In this document: positions 1 to 6,111 of the stretch, piece by piece | How positions within the stretch are numbered: position 1 is the stretch's first letter | How the letters are laid out: the number at the start of each line of letters is the position of its first letter | Assembly (NCBI RefSeq): GCF_004363725.1 | Contig: NZ_SNZF01000036.1 | Span: 1-34,198 of the forward strand | Direction of reading: 5' to 3' | DNA length: 34,198 nucleotides | From: Aquamicrobium defluvii | GTDB lineage: Bacteria; Pseudomonadota; Alphaproteobacteria; Rhizobiales; Rhizobiaceae | Position numbers and translations under genes: made by a program | Notes under the pieces: model-generated | What the model was told of the DNA's origin: nothing | The model's database searches: none | Seen by the model: only the letters and a program-made list of their open reading frames with translations

Positions 1-63
1 CCAGAACTCTCCTGCCATGATCCAAACTCCAGCGTTTTCCAGCTTGAATCATGAAAGCTTAAA

Positions 64-83
64 CCAATCAACATCCTGATTGG
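64..83 (-). terminator. Possible weak terminator hairpin after the TetR remnant
   Basis: The arms CCAATCA (64-70) and TGATTGG (77-83) form a perfect 7-bp stem with a 6-base loop. On the minus strand the stem is followed by TTTAAGCTTT, a poor T-run. It lies just downstream of the truncated TetR frame and may be that locus's original terminator. Nothing else is recognisable in bases 1-92. Confidence 0.35.
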
Positions 84-92
84 GTTTCGTGC

Positions 93-236
93 CTAGAGCG
101 AAGAATGGTCGACGCCGAGTCTTTCGGCGACCGCAACCATGGTCAGCTTGTCAAAGCCGACTTCGAGAGCGGCCTCGGCAATGGTCCTGTGCGAGATCCG
201 TGGCGGCCGTCCGGGCTTTGCGGTCGGGATAGCTAT
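93..236 (-). pseudogene. Truncated TetR-family regulator, N-terminal fragment only
   Basis: The fragment carries the start of a TetR-type DNA-binding domain: a GRPPR lead-in, then IAEAALEVGFDKLTM and VAVAERLGVDHSSL, which are helices 1 to 3 of the helix-turn-helix. In intact relatives the next residues are usually YRHV and a ligand-binding domain; here a TAG stop at 93-95 cuts it off after about 48 residues. A perfect AGGAGG (243-248) sits 6 bases before an ATA codon at 234-236, which suggests the original ATG was lost by a point change. The frame stays open upstream into an intergenic repeat and a GNAT remnant, which is accidental. It cannot make a working repressor. Confidence 0.65.
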
Positions 237-255
237 GGGCTGCCTCCTTTCTGTG

Positions 256-366
256 TCTCGACCTAGATCATTTCCGCTTTTCTTCGAATCGCAGAAACGC
301 TCTGACCTTTTGTTTTTACGCAATTCCGAACGCAAAACCGCTTCGCACTTTTGCTGGAATCGCTCC
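256..366 (-). repeat. Rhizobial intergenic mosaic repeat, copy A
   Basis: On the minus strand this holds the blocks CAAAAGTGCGAAGCGGTTTT, then AACAAA, AGAGCGTTTCTGCGATTC and GAAAAGCGGAAATGATCTAG. The same blocks in the same order occur on the plus strand at 5984-6075. It sits between the GNAT remnant and the TetR remnant and has replaced the end of the GNAT gene. Elements of this kind are common between genes in Mesorhizobium and Brucella relatives. The boundaries are estimated from where homology to the two remnants stops. Confidence 0.7.
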
Positions 367-828
367 AATCCGAGAGACCGTCTCGGCAATGGCTTCTGCA
401 TGCCGATCTTCTCCAGCGGCACTTGCAGGATCGGGTCCGTCCTGACCTTTCGCCAGACCGGATCATACCCTTTGGCAAGATAAAGCCGCAATGCGCGCCC
501 GTTGTCCGCTGCGACTTCCATCTCCGCAAGAAGTGCGGAGCCCGCTCCCCTGCCTTCCAGTTCGGGCGCTACCCAGATGTCGGAGATGGTGTCGTCGCTG
601 TGTTCCCGGGCTCCCAATCCTGCCGGCTCCCCGTCAACTTCGGCGACGATGATTTTTCGCCCAGCGAATGGATGAAAGGCTGGAATGGATTTTGCGCCCG
701 GATGCGTCCGCAACATCGACGGGAACCAGCGGCTCTATACCGCGCAGGCCGATGTCGGCCAATGTCCCGGCTTCCTCCGGCCTTGCATGTCGCACACGGA
801 TCGTCGCCTTGCTCCATATCCGGTCCAA
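366..828 (-). pseudogene. Decayed GNAT-family N-acetyltransferase
   Basis: The N-terminal part starts at a TTG (826-828) and reads IRVRHARPEEAGTLADIGLRG, a typical GNAT strand-helix opening; this phase continues to about 700. Homology then moves to the frame that reads RKIIVAEVDGEPAGLGAREH, SDDTISDIWVAPELEGRGAGS and ends VEKIGMQKPL. Joining them needs one frameshift near 690-708. Motif A (EGRGAGSALL), which binds acetyl-CoA, is intact, but about 20 residues are missing between MEVA and NGRALRLYLAKGY, where motif B normally begins. The 3' end is fused to repeat copy A. One frameshift, one internal deletion and a replaced end make it a pseudogene. Its original substrate cannot be told. Confidence 0.65.
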
Positions 829-871
829 CAGCCATCCGGGGTGCGGCGTGGCGCGGTCAAGTCACGTCCCC

Positions 872-912
872 GAGATTTGGCATCGAGATTTGGGCATCGA
901 GATTCGGGCATG
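872..912. repeat. Three imperfect tandem copies of a 13-14 base unit
   Basis: The copies are GAGATTTGGCATC (872-884), GAGATTTGGGCATC (885-898) and GAGATTCGGGCATG (899-912). They lie in the gene-free stretch 829-1055, upstream of the GNAT remnant. I see nothing else convincing in that stretch. Confidence 0.7.
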
Positions 913-1055
913 GGCCGGGATTCCATCCGCTTTCGAATGGTTGGGGCGCTCGTAAAAATATTGGGCCATCCTTTGTACATCCGGATGGGAACCCGGGGTC
1001 GAAAGCCCGGATTATGCGGCGTCATGTGAACAAATTGCCGCGGTTGCGAATTTAT

Positions 1056-1072
1056 TCTACCAAATTGGTAGA
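1056..1072. promoter_or_regulatory. Perfect 17-bp palindrome, likely operator of the sRNA promoter
   Basis: TCTACCAAATTGGTAGA reads the same on both strands around a central A. It ends 6 bases before the -35 box of the promoter assigned to the downstream small RNA. That is where an activator or repressor dimer would bind. The protein that recognises it is not identifiable from this window. Confidence 0.55.
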
Positions 1073-1078
1073 CAAGGC

Positions 1079-1107
1079 TTGAACCGCAAAGGCTGCCGTC
1101 CTATCTG
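1079..1107 (+). promoter_or_regulatory. Sigma-70-type promoter of the small RNA
   Basis: TTGAAC (1079-1084) and TATCTG (1102-1107) are separated by exactly 17 bases. The predicted start is near 1114, which coincides with the first base of the 5' stem of the RNA. Confidence 0.55.
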
Positions 1108-1113
1108 GGCCTT

Positions 1114-1209
1114 GTGTCGGGTGTTCTCCTCCCATTGCGCCCGACACGTTCCCCTCTGGAAGGTTTCAACTTTCCATGCTTGGCCGGGCCTTTTGGTCCG
1201 GCCTTTTTT
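1114..1209 (+). ncRNA. Anti-Shine-Dalgarno small RNA resembling the rhizobial alpha-r14 (NfeR1) family
   Basis: The roughly 96-base transcript folds into three hairpins. Stem 1 pairs GTGTCGGG (1114-1121) with CCCGACAC (1140-1147) and exposes TCTCCTCCC (1126-1134) in an 18-base loop. Stem 2 pairs 1158-1163 with 1170-1175. Stem 3 (1182-1203) is the terminator. A CUCCUCCC loop displayed on a 5' hairpin is the hallmark of anti-Shine-Dalgarno trans-acting RNAs in alphaproteobacteria (alpha-r14/NfeR1 in Sinorhizobium, 'cuckoo' RNAs in Rhodobacter). Such RNAs usually pair with ribosome binding sites of target mRNAs, often transporter genes. The promoter, a well-placed upstream palindrome and the terminator all support a real transcript. 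The family assignment rests on structure and loop motif only. Confidence 0.62.
1182..1209 (+). terminator. Rho-independent terminator of the small RNA
   Basis: A 9-bp GC-rich stem (1182-1190 with 1195-1203, one G-U pair) with a TTTT loop is followed by six T (1204-1209). Confidence 0.9.
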
Positions 1210-1277
1210 CTTCCGGCTCATTCGCAAACAAAAAACGGCGCCGAAGCGCCGTTTCAAAAAGCTCTGTCCCGACCGGG

Positions 1278-1472
1278 TCAGTTGCGGGTTTCGGAGAAGT
1301 GGCCGCACCAGTCGCTGGCCGTCACCACCGGCCACAGTCCGCGCGCATTCGGCTCCGGCTGCGTGACGGGGGGGTTGAAGCGGCACAGGCCGGCGTGCTC
1401 TGCAACCTTGGTGCTGTTGGCGACATGGTCTTCGTAGTAGGCGCAGCTGTTGCACGAAACGGACTGGGACAC
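1278..1472 (-). CDS. Small four-cysteine protein, probably metal or Fe-S binding, under Irr control
   Basis: The 64-residue protein begins at a GTG (1470-1472) with AAGGAG well placed before it; a longer frame from 1493 exists but would include that ribosome binding site. Cysteines lie at 7, 10, 30 and 56 in the pattern CNSC, GLCRFNPP and DWCGHF. Spaced cysteines ending in a W-C-G motif recall small [4Fe-4S] subunits such as those of glycyl-radical decarboxylases, but that is only a resemblance. Similar short proteins occur in other Rhizobiales as conserved hypotheticals. There is no signal peptide or membrane segment, so it is cytoplasmic. An iron-control box lies 53 bases upstream of the start, which fits a role tied to iron. 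Exact function unknown. Confidence 0.8.
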   Translation of the reverse strand: MSQSVSCNSCAYYEDHVANSTKVAEHAGLCRFNPPVTQPEPNARGLWPVVTASDWCGHFSETRN

Positions 1473-1524
1473 TGCATTCTCCTTCTTGCACACGCGGATT
1501 TAAAGTTGAGCCTTCAAATCCAAA

Positions 1525-1541
1525 TTTAGAATCATTCTAAA
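1525..1541 (-). promoter_or_regulatory. Irr box (iron control element, ICE)
   Basis: TTTAGAATCATTCTAAA is a perfect palindrome with central C and matches the ICE motif TTTAGAA-N3-TTCTAAA recognised by Irr in rhizobia. It lies 53 bases upstream of the four-cysteine gene. Irr usually represses iron-consuming functions when iron is scarce and can activate iron-uptake genes, so the direction of control is open. Confidence 0.8.
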
Positions 1542-1584
1542 CTGTGAAATTCGGCCCGCGCAAGAACTCTTTTTCAGGTGCACA

Positions 1585-1613
1585 AGAAAGACGGGCCGCA
1601 TCCTGCTGCGGCC
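1585..1613 (-). terminator. Probable terminator after xseA
   Basis: GGCCGCA (1594-1600) pairs with TGCGGCC (1607-1613) around a 6-base loop. On the minus strand it is followed by CGTCTTTCTT, only moderately T-rich. It lies about 215 bases past the xseA stop. I find no convincing gene in the rest of 1542-1829. Confidence 0.5.
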
Positions 1614-1829
1614 TTCGGGTCAGCCTGCCGGGGCCTGCTTTCTCCGCTTTGCGCGATGTCAGGCGGTTCTCGCCGGCAGCAAAAATGCCGTCGGGGCGAT
1701 CCGATCGTCTCGATAGGAACAGCAGGTCTGTCAGACGCGATCCGAAAAGTGGAGCGCCGCCAATGCCGTCACGGAAGACGGCGGGATTTCCCGCAGGTCC
1801 GCAGATGCGGCCGCCGGCATGAGCCTCTT

Positions 1830-3404
1830 TCAGAAAAGCGAGCCCTGTCCGCCGCTGTCCCTGGCTTTCGGCGAAGGGCGTGGGCGGGATGTTTCCGCCG
1901 CAGGCTTGCCGTCCCCGGCCACAGCCTTTGCGGCGCCGTCGGCGAAGCGCAGTTCCAGCCCCAGGCCCGGCGTGATGTCGGCGGCGCGCCGCACCAGCGC
2001 ACCCTGCTCGTCCAGCACCAGCGCATAGCCCCGTTCGAGTATGGCCTGTTCGGAAAGCTTCAGCGTGGCCAGAAGCCGGTCGGCCTGCACGAGACGGGCG
2101 CGCAGTCTTTCCAGCCGTACATGCATTGCCTGCTCCCCGCGCCTTGTCAGGGCGGAAAGGGTTTCCGCCTGAAGGCGCTGGCGGCGCAGGATCGGCGCCG
2201 GCGTCAGCCGTGCGGAACTGCGGCGCATACGTTCGCGCCGTTCCCGCACCACGGCGAAGAACGCGGCCTGCGCGCGGGCCATGTCGCGGCCGATCAGCAG
2301 CCGCGCCTCGTTCATGCGCCGCGACAGGGCCGCCGGCGTCAGCCGGATCGCCACGAGCCGCGCCTTCTTGCGCTCGACGCCCACCTCCAGCGCCCGCCGC
2401 AGCCGGCTTTCGGCCTCGTCGAAACGGCGGCGCGGCAGCGCCAGCAACTGGTCTGGCGAAGGCAGGGCGCGCGCTGCTGCCCGAACCGCCTGCCGGTCGC
2501 GCTCCAGCCGGCGCGACATGCACGCTTGCAGCCGCGAGGCAAGTGCGGCCACGGTCGCCTCCAGCTCGGCCCGCACCGGCACTGCCATCTCGGCGGCGCC
2601 GGTGGGCGTCGGCGCGCGCATGTCGGCGGCAAGGTCGATCAGCGTCCAGTCGGTCTCGTGGCCGACGGCCGAGATCACCGGGATTTGCGATGCGGCCACG
2701 GCGCGCGACAGCGCCTCGTCGTTGAAGCCCCACAGGTCTTCGAGGCTGCCGCCGCCGCGTGCAACGATCAGCACGTCCGGCCGGCGGATGGCTCCGTCCT
2801 GCGGCAAGGCGTTGAAGCCGGCCACGGCCGCCGCCGCCTCCGCACCGGAGGTTTCGCCCTGCACGCGCACCGGCCACACGATCACATGCAGCGGAAAACG
2901 GTCGCGGATGCGGTGGAGGATGTCGCGGATCACCGCGCCGGTGGGGGAGGTGATGACGCCAATGACCGAGGGCATGTAGGGCAGCGGGCGCTTGGCAGCC
3001 GGATCGAACAGCCCTTCGGCGGCGAGCCGGCGCTTGCGCTCCTCCAGCAGTGCCATCAGCGCGCCGGCCCCGGCCGGTTCCAGATTGTCGATCACGATCT
3101 GGTATTTGGACGAGCCCGGATAGGTGGTGAGCTTGCCGCTGGCCACCACTTCCATGCCCTCCTCGGGCCGGAATTTCAGCCGCGACATGGTGCCCTTCCA
3201 GATCACCGCTTCCAGCCGGGCGCGGTCGTCCTTCAGCGCGAAATAGGCGTGGCCGGAGGAGTGCGGGCCGCGATAGCCGGAAATCTCGCCGCGCACCCGC
3301 ACATTGCCGAACACGTCCTCGACCGTGCGCTTCAGCGCGCCGGAAATCTCGCTGACGGTGAATTCGGCAGCGTTGCTGCGTGATTCGGGTACGGTCTCGC
3401 TCAT
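1830..3404 (-). CDS. xseA: Exodeoxyribonuclease VII large subunit
   Basis: This is the large subunit of exonuclease VII, which with several small XseB subunits degrades single-stranded DNA from both ends to short oligonucleotides during repair. The 524 residues start with an OB-fold (about 15-115, EFTVSEISGALKRTVED onward, with VRGEISGY) for ssDNA binding. The catalytic region follows with SPTGAVIRDILHR, ARGGGSLEDLWGFNDE and SAVGHETDWTLIDLAADMRAP, all family signatures. A basic Arg-rich coiled-coil region leads to the C-terminal segment that binds XseB. The length is slightly above the usual 450-520. xseB is not adjacent, as is common in Rhizobiales. Confidence 0.96.
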   Translation of the reverse strand: MSETVPESRSNAAEFTVSEISGALKRTVEDVFGNVRVRGEISGYRGPHSSGHAYFALKDDRARLEAVIWKGTMSRLKFRPEEGMEVVASGKLTTYPGSSKYQIVIDNLEPAGAGALMALLEERKRRLAAEGLFDPAAKRPLPYMPSVIGVITSPTGAVIRDILHRIRDRFPLHVIVWPVRVQGETSGAEAAAAVAGFNALPQDGAIRRPDVLIVARGGGSLEDLWGFNDEALSRAVAASQIPVISAVGHETDWTLIDLAADMRAPTPTGAAEMAVPVRAELEATVAALASRLQACMSRRLERDRQAVRAAARALPSPDQLLALPRRRFDEAESRLRRALEVGVERKKARLVAIRLTPAALSRRMNEARLLIGRDMARAQAAFFAVVRERRERMRRSSARLTPAPILRRQRLQAETLSALTRRGEQAMHVRLERLRARLVQADRLLATLKLSEQAILERGYALVLDEQGALVRRAADITPGLGLELRFADGAAKAVAGDGKPAAETSRPRPSPKARDSGGQGSLF

Positions 3405-3467
3405 GGGACGATAGGGTCGCTTCGGACAGGCCGGGTCAAGGCGTGGCGCACGTTGTCCGCCATTTCC

Positions 3468-4421
3468 TCACCAGCCGGGCAATATGGTCGCCGTACCGCG
3501 CCGCCCGCGGCCGAGCGCCTGCGCCCCGAAACCGAGACCCGTGGCATCGTCGAGCGCCGGAACGGAGATATTGTCGAGGCTTTCGGCGATGTGGCGGGCC
3601 AGCGCGTCGACGATCTCGGGCTGGTCGGTCTGGCCGCGCATCAGGCCGATGCGGCAGTCGGGCAGGGGGCCGAAACCATCGGCCTCGCCCAGCACCCGCA
3701 TGCCGGGGCGCAGCGCGCATTCCGGCAGAACCGATATGGCCAGGCCGGAGAGAACGGCTGCCGTTATGACGGTGGCGGAGAAGCTGGTGAACAGGATGCG
3801 GTATTCGCGGTTCATGCCGTCGAGCACGTCGCAGGCGGCCCGCCGCCACACGCAGGTCGGCCGGCCGAAGGCCATGGGCAGCACCTCCTGCTCATGGGTG
3901 GCGTGGTTGACGGAGCCGACCCACAGCAAGGGCTCGCGCCGCACCACTTCCGACTGGCCGCGCGCATCGTTGTGGGTCACCAGCGCGATGTCGAGCTGGC
4001 CCCGCTTGATCTGGTCGACCAGCCCCGGCGTCGGCTCGCAAACGACCGTCAGCTCGACGCGGGGATTGGAGCGCGAAAAGCGTGCCATGATCTCGGGCAG
4101 GAAGCGGTCGGCGTAATCGTCGGGCGTGCCGATGCGGATCGTGCCCTCCAGCCTCTGGTCGTCGAAGGCGGCCAGCGTCTCGCGGTTGAGGTAGAGCAGC
4201 CGGCGCGCATAGGAAAGCAGCCGCTCGCCCTCCTCGGTCAGGCGGTTGGAGCGCCCTTCCTTCTCGAACAGCGGCTTGCCGATGCGCTCCTCCAGCCGTC
4301 GCATCTGCATCGACACCGCCGATTGCGTGCGATGCACCTCTTCGGCGGCGCGCGTGAAGCTGCCGGTGTCGGCAATGGTGATGAATGTCTGCAACTGATC
4401 GAGGTCGAGCGGCGGCTTCAT
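3468..4421 (-). CDS. LysR-family transcriptional regulator, LrhA-like
   Basis: The 317-residue protein has a winged helix-turn-helix at about residues 5-65 (DLDQLQTFITIADTGSFTRA, then QSAVSMQMRRLEERIG) and a substrate-binding-like effector domain from about 90. I start it at the ATG at 4419-4421 because upstream codons of the open frame are not LysR-like. Its sequence is closest in style to the LrhA/HexA branch. In Rhizobiales such genes commonly stand divergent from a small DUF1127 gene, as here. An inverted repeat at 4441-4475 in the shared promoter region is a candidate site for this protein. Its effector and full target set are unknown. Confidence 0.9.
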   Translation of the reverse strand: MKPPLDLDQLQTFITIADTGSFTRAAEEVHRTQSAVSMQMRRLEERIGKPLFEKEGRSNRLTEEGERLLSYARRLLYLNRETLAAFDDQRLEGTIRIGTPDDYADRFLPEIMARFSRSNPRVELTVVCEPTPGLVDQIKRGQLDIALVTHNDARGQSEVVRREPLLWVGSVNHATHEQEVLPMAFGRPTCVWRRAACDVLDGMNREYRILFTSFSATVITAAVLSGLAISVLPECALRPGMRVLGEADGFGPLPDCRIGLMRGQTDQPEIVDALARHIAESLDNISVPALDDATGLGFGAQALGRGRRGTATILPGW

Positions 4422-4440
4422 GGCTAATCCATCAGAGAAG

Positions 4441-4475
4441 TTGATCCTAAATATTAAAAACATTCGTTGGATCAA
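4441..4475. promoter_or_regulatory. Inverted repeat between the LysR and DUF1127 genes, candidate LysR site
   Basis: TTGATCC (4441-4447) and GGATCAA (4469-4475) are perfect inverted arms with a 21-base AT-rich spacer. The position, 20 bases above the LysR start codon in a divergent promoter region, is typical for autoregulation by LysR proteins. The arm spacing is wider than the classical T-N11-A site. Confidence 0.4.
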
Positions 4476-4633
4476 TCAATCCGCGCGTGGCAAATATCGA
4501 ACGCTCTCAAAGTTTCATGAAAAATCGCGCCCGAAAGGCGCAGCACGTCAACCCGCATCCGGCAGCTCTCGCGCCGCCTCCCACGGCGCGTCCGGCTGTC
4601 GCGTGCGCCAGCCTGCACCTGGAGATTGCTGAA

Positions 4634-4918
4634 ATGACCGCCTGTGACGCTGCCGCCGACATTTCCCGCATGTCCGTGCGCCCCTCCGCGCTGGCACGCG
4701 TTGGTCTGGGCGCTCTTCGCTTCGTGACGCTGTGGCGGAACCGCCGCGCATTCAACCGTCTTTGCGATCTGACCGAGACCGAGCTTGCCGATATCGGCAT
4801 CAGCCGCGGCGACCTTGATGACGCGCGGGGCGTCCGGTTTACGGGCGATCCGACCGCACGGCTGATGGCCATCGCCGATGCGCGCGGCGATGCCGTGGGT
4901 CCGGCCCAGCCGGTCTGA
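4634..4918 (+). CDS. DUF1127 (YjiS-like) small basic protein
   Basis: The 94-residue protein contains a DUF1127 domain at about residues 28-70: LWRNRRAFNRLCDLTETELADIGISRGDL, with the family's R-x3-L-x3-(D/T)-x-(E/R)-L-x-D-I-G-(I/L)-x-R pattern. I start it at the ATG at 4634 with GGAG nine bases upstream; an in-frame ATG at 4487 would add 49 low-complexity residues and lies inside the likely promoter. DUF1127 proteins in alphaproteobacteria have been linked to RNA turnover and to phosphate and carbon metabolism. It is divergent from the LysR gene and ends before a strong terminator, so it is monocistronic. Confidence 0.85.
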   Translation: MTACDAAADISRMSVRPSALARVGLGALRFVTLWRNRRAFNRLCDLTETELADIGISRGDLDDARGVRFTGDPTARLMAIADARGDAVGPAQPV

Positions 4919-4985
4919 ACGACGCTTCCCCAGGTCCCTGAGCAGGCATCCCCCTTCCGGTTTTCCGCCGGCTTGCCTGCATCTT

Positions 4986-5015
4986 GCCCGGTCCGTTTCG
5001 GATCGGGCTTTTTTT
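4986..5015 (+). terminator. Rho-independent terminator of the DUF1127 gene
   Basis: A 10-bp stem (GCCCG GTCCG with CGGAT CGGGC, one G-T pair) and a TTT loop at 4986-5008 are followed by seven T (5009-5015). It also separates the converging DUF937 gene. Confidence 0.9.
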
Positions 5016-5025
5016 GCGGAAGCCT

Positions 5026-5946
5026 TTACCTGTTGCGGTCCATGCCCCGCAGGAACTGGTCGAAGATGGATTCCATGCCCTTCTGATACTCGTCCCGCTG
5101 CTGGCGGCCGGTCTCGAACATCTGGCCGAACAGGTCGTCGTAAGGATTTTTCGCCTTACCGCGGTCTGCCTGGCCCTGATCTGCCTGGCGTTCCTGCTGC
5201 CGGGGCTGCCTGCGGGGCTGTGGCCGGGCTTCCGGCGTCCCCTGAGCCGCGCCGCCCAGCATGTCGGTCAGGATTTTGCCCCACGGCGTATCTCCGAACG
5301 GGTTTTGTGCCGGATTCTGCGTCTGCTGCCGGGTTTGTGGCGAGGCTTGCCCGCCGCCGAACATGTCCTGCAGGATCTTGCCGAAGGGATTGTCGCCCAA
5401 CGGATTGCCGCCGCCCTGCGGCCCGGTATTGCCGGGCGCCGCTTGTCCGCCCCCGGCCTGCTTCATCATCTCCCCGATGATCTGCCCCAGAGGATTGTCG
5501 CCGAAGCCGCCGACGGCCTGCATCTGACCGGTCGACTGCTTGAACATGCCGCCCATGAGCATCGAGGCGATGACCGGCAGCATCTGTTGCAGAAGCTGCT
5601 GGCTGAGGCCGGTGACCTGCGCGGCCTGCGCGGCAACGGCGCGCGAAAGGTCCTTCGAGCCGAACAGATGGCCGAGAATGCCGTTGCCTTCCTGAATGCC
5701 CTGCGGAGAGAAGGCGCGGCTCGCATCCTCGAAATATTTGGCATGCTGGCCGCTGGCCAGCGCATTGATGAAGCTGCCGAGGCCGTAGGGGTCGGCGGTG
5801 TTGCGCTTCAGTCCCTGCGAGAAGGCCGGCAGCAGCGCTTCCACGGCAGACTGCACCTGCTCCTGCGACAGTTTGAACTGCCGGGCCAGCGCTTCCATGC
5901 CACGGCCGTTCTGGGCCTGGGTCAGCATATCGAAGAGGTTCTGCAT
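5026..5946 (-). CDS. DUF937 domain protein with repeated glycine-rich C-terminal motifs
   Basis: The 306-residue protein starts at the ATG at 5944-5946, with GGAG nine bases upstream. The frame continues to 6057, but that part is intergenic repeat copy B. The first 170 residues are a helical DUF937 domain (QNLFDMLTQAQNGRGMEALA, then AAQVTGLSQQLLQQMLPVIA and SMLMGGMF). A low-complexity half follows in which a motif of the form NP(L/F)GD-x-P(F/W)GKIL-x-DM(F/L)GG recurs at least twice, with related forms DNPLGQIIGEMMKQ and NPYDDLFGQMF. Gln/Arg-rich linkers separate them. The recurring short amphipathic motifs look like protein-binding sites. No signal peptide. Function unknown. Confidence 0.85.
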   Translation of the reverse strand: MQNLFDMLTQAQNGRGMEALARQFKLSQEQVQSAVEALLPAFSQGLKRNTADPYGLGSFINALASGQHAKYFEDASRAFSPQGIQEGNGILGHLFGSKDLSRAVAAQAAQVTGLSQQLLQQMLPVIASMLMGGMFKQSTGQMQAVGGFGDNPLGQIIGEMMKQAGGGQAAPGNTGPQGGGNPLGDNPFGKILQDMFGGGQASPQTRQQTQNPAQNPFGDTPWGKILTDMLGGAAQGTPEARPQPRRQPRQQERQADQGQADRGKAKNPYDDLFGQMFETGRQQRDEYQKGMESIFDQFLRGMDRNR

Positions 5947-5979
5947 GGGTCGGTCTCCGGCAAGTGGTGCGAGGAGCCT

Positions 5980-6080
5980 ATAGCAATTCCGGCAAAAGTG
6001 CGAAGCGGTTTTGAATTCGCGATCGCGTCGAAACAAAGGCTTGGAGCATTTCCGCAATTCGGGGAAAAGCGGATGTGCAC
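5980..6080 (+). repeat. Rhizobial intergenic mosaic repeat, copy B
   Basis: The plus strand reads AATTCCGGCAAAAGTGCGAA, GCGGTTTTG, GTCGAAACAAAG, GGAGCATTTCCGCAATTC and GGGGAAAAGCGGA in that order, matching copy A at 256-366 on the other strand. It fills most of the gap between gshA and the DUF937 gene. It may carry the DUF937 promoter or simply be a passenger. Confidence 0.75.
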
Positions 6081-6111
6081 CAGAACTTCCAGGCGATGCC
6101 GTGAAACCCGG

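Noticed and set aside
1578..3383. 601-codon plus-strand frame opposite xseA
   Set aside because: Antisense shadow rich in Arg, His and Gly without domains; xseA on the other strand has all family motifs.
5947..6057. N-terminal extension of the DUF937 protein
   Set aside because: These codons are repeat copy B; a good ribosome binding site supports the start at 5946.
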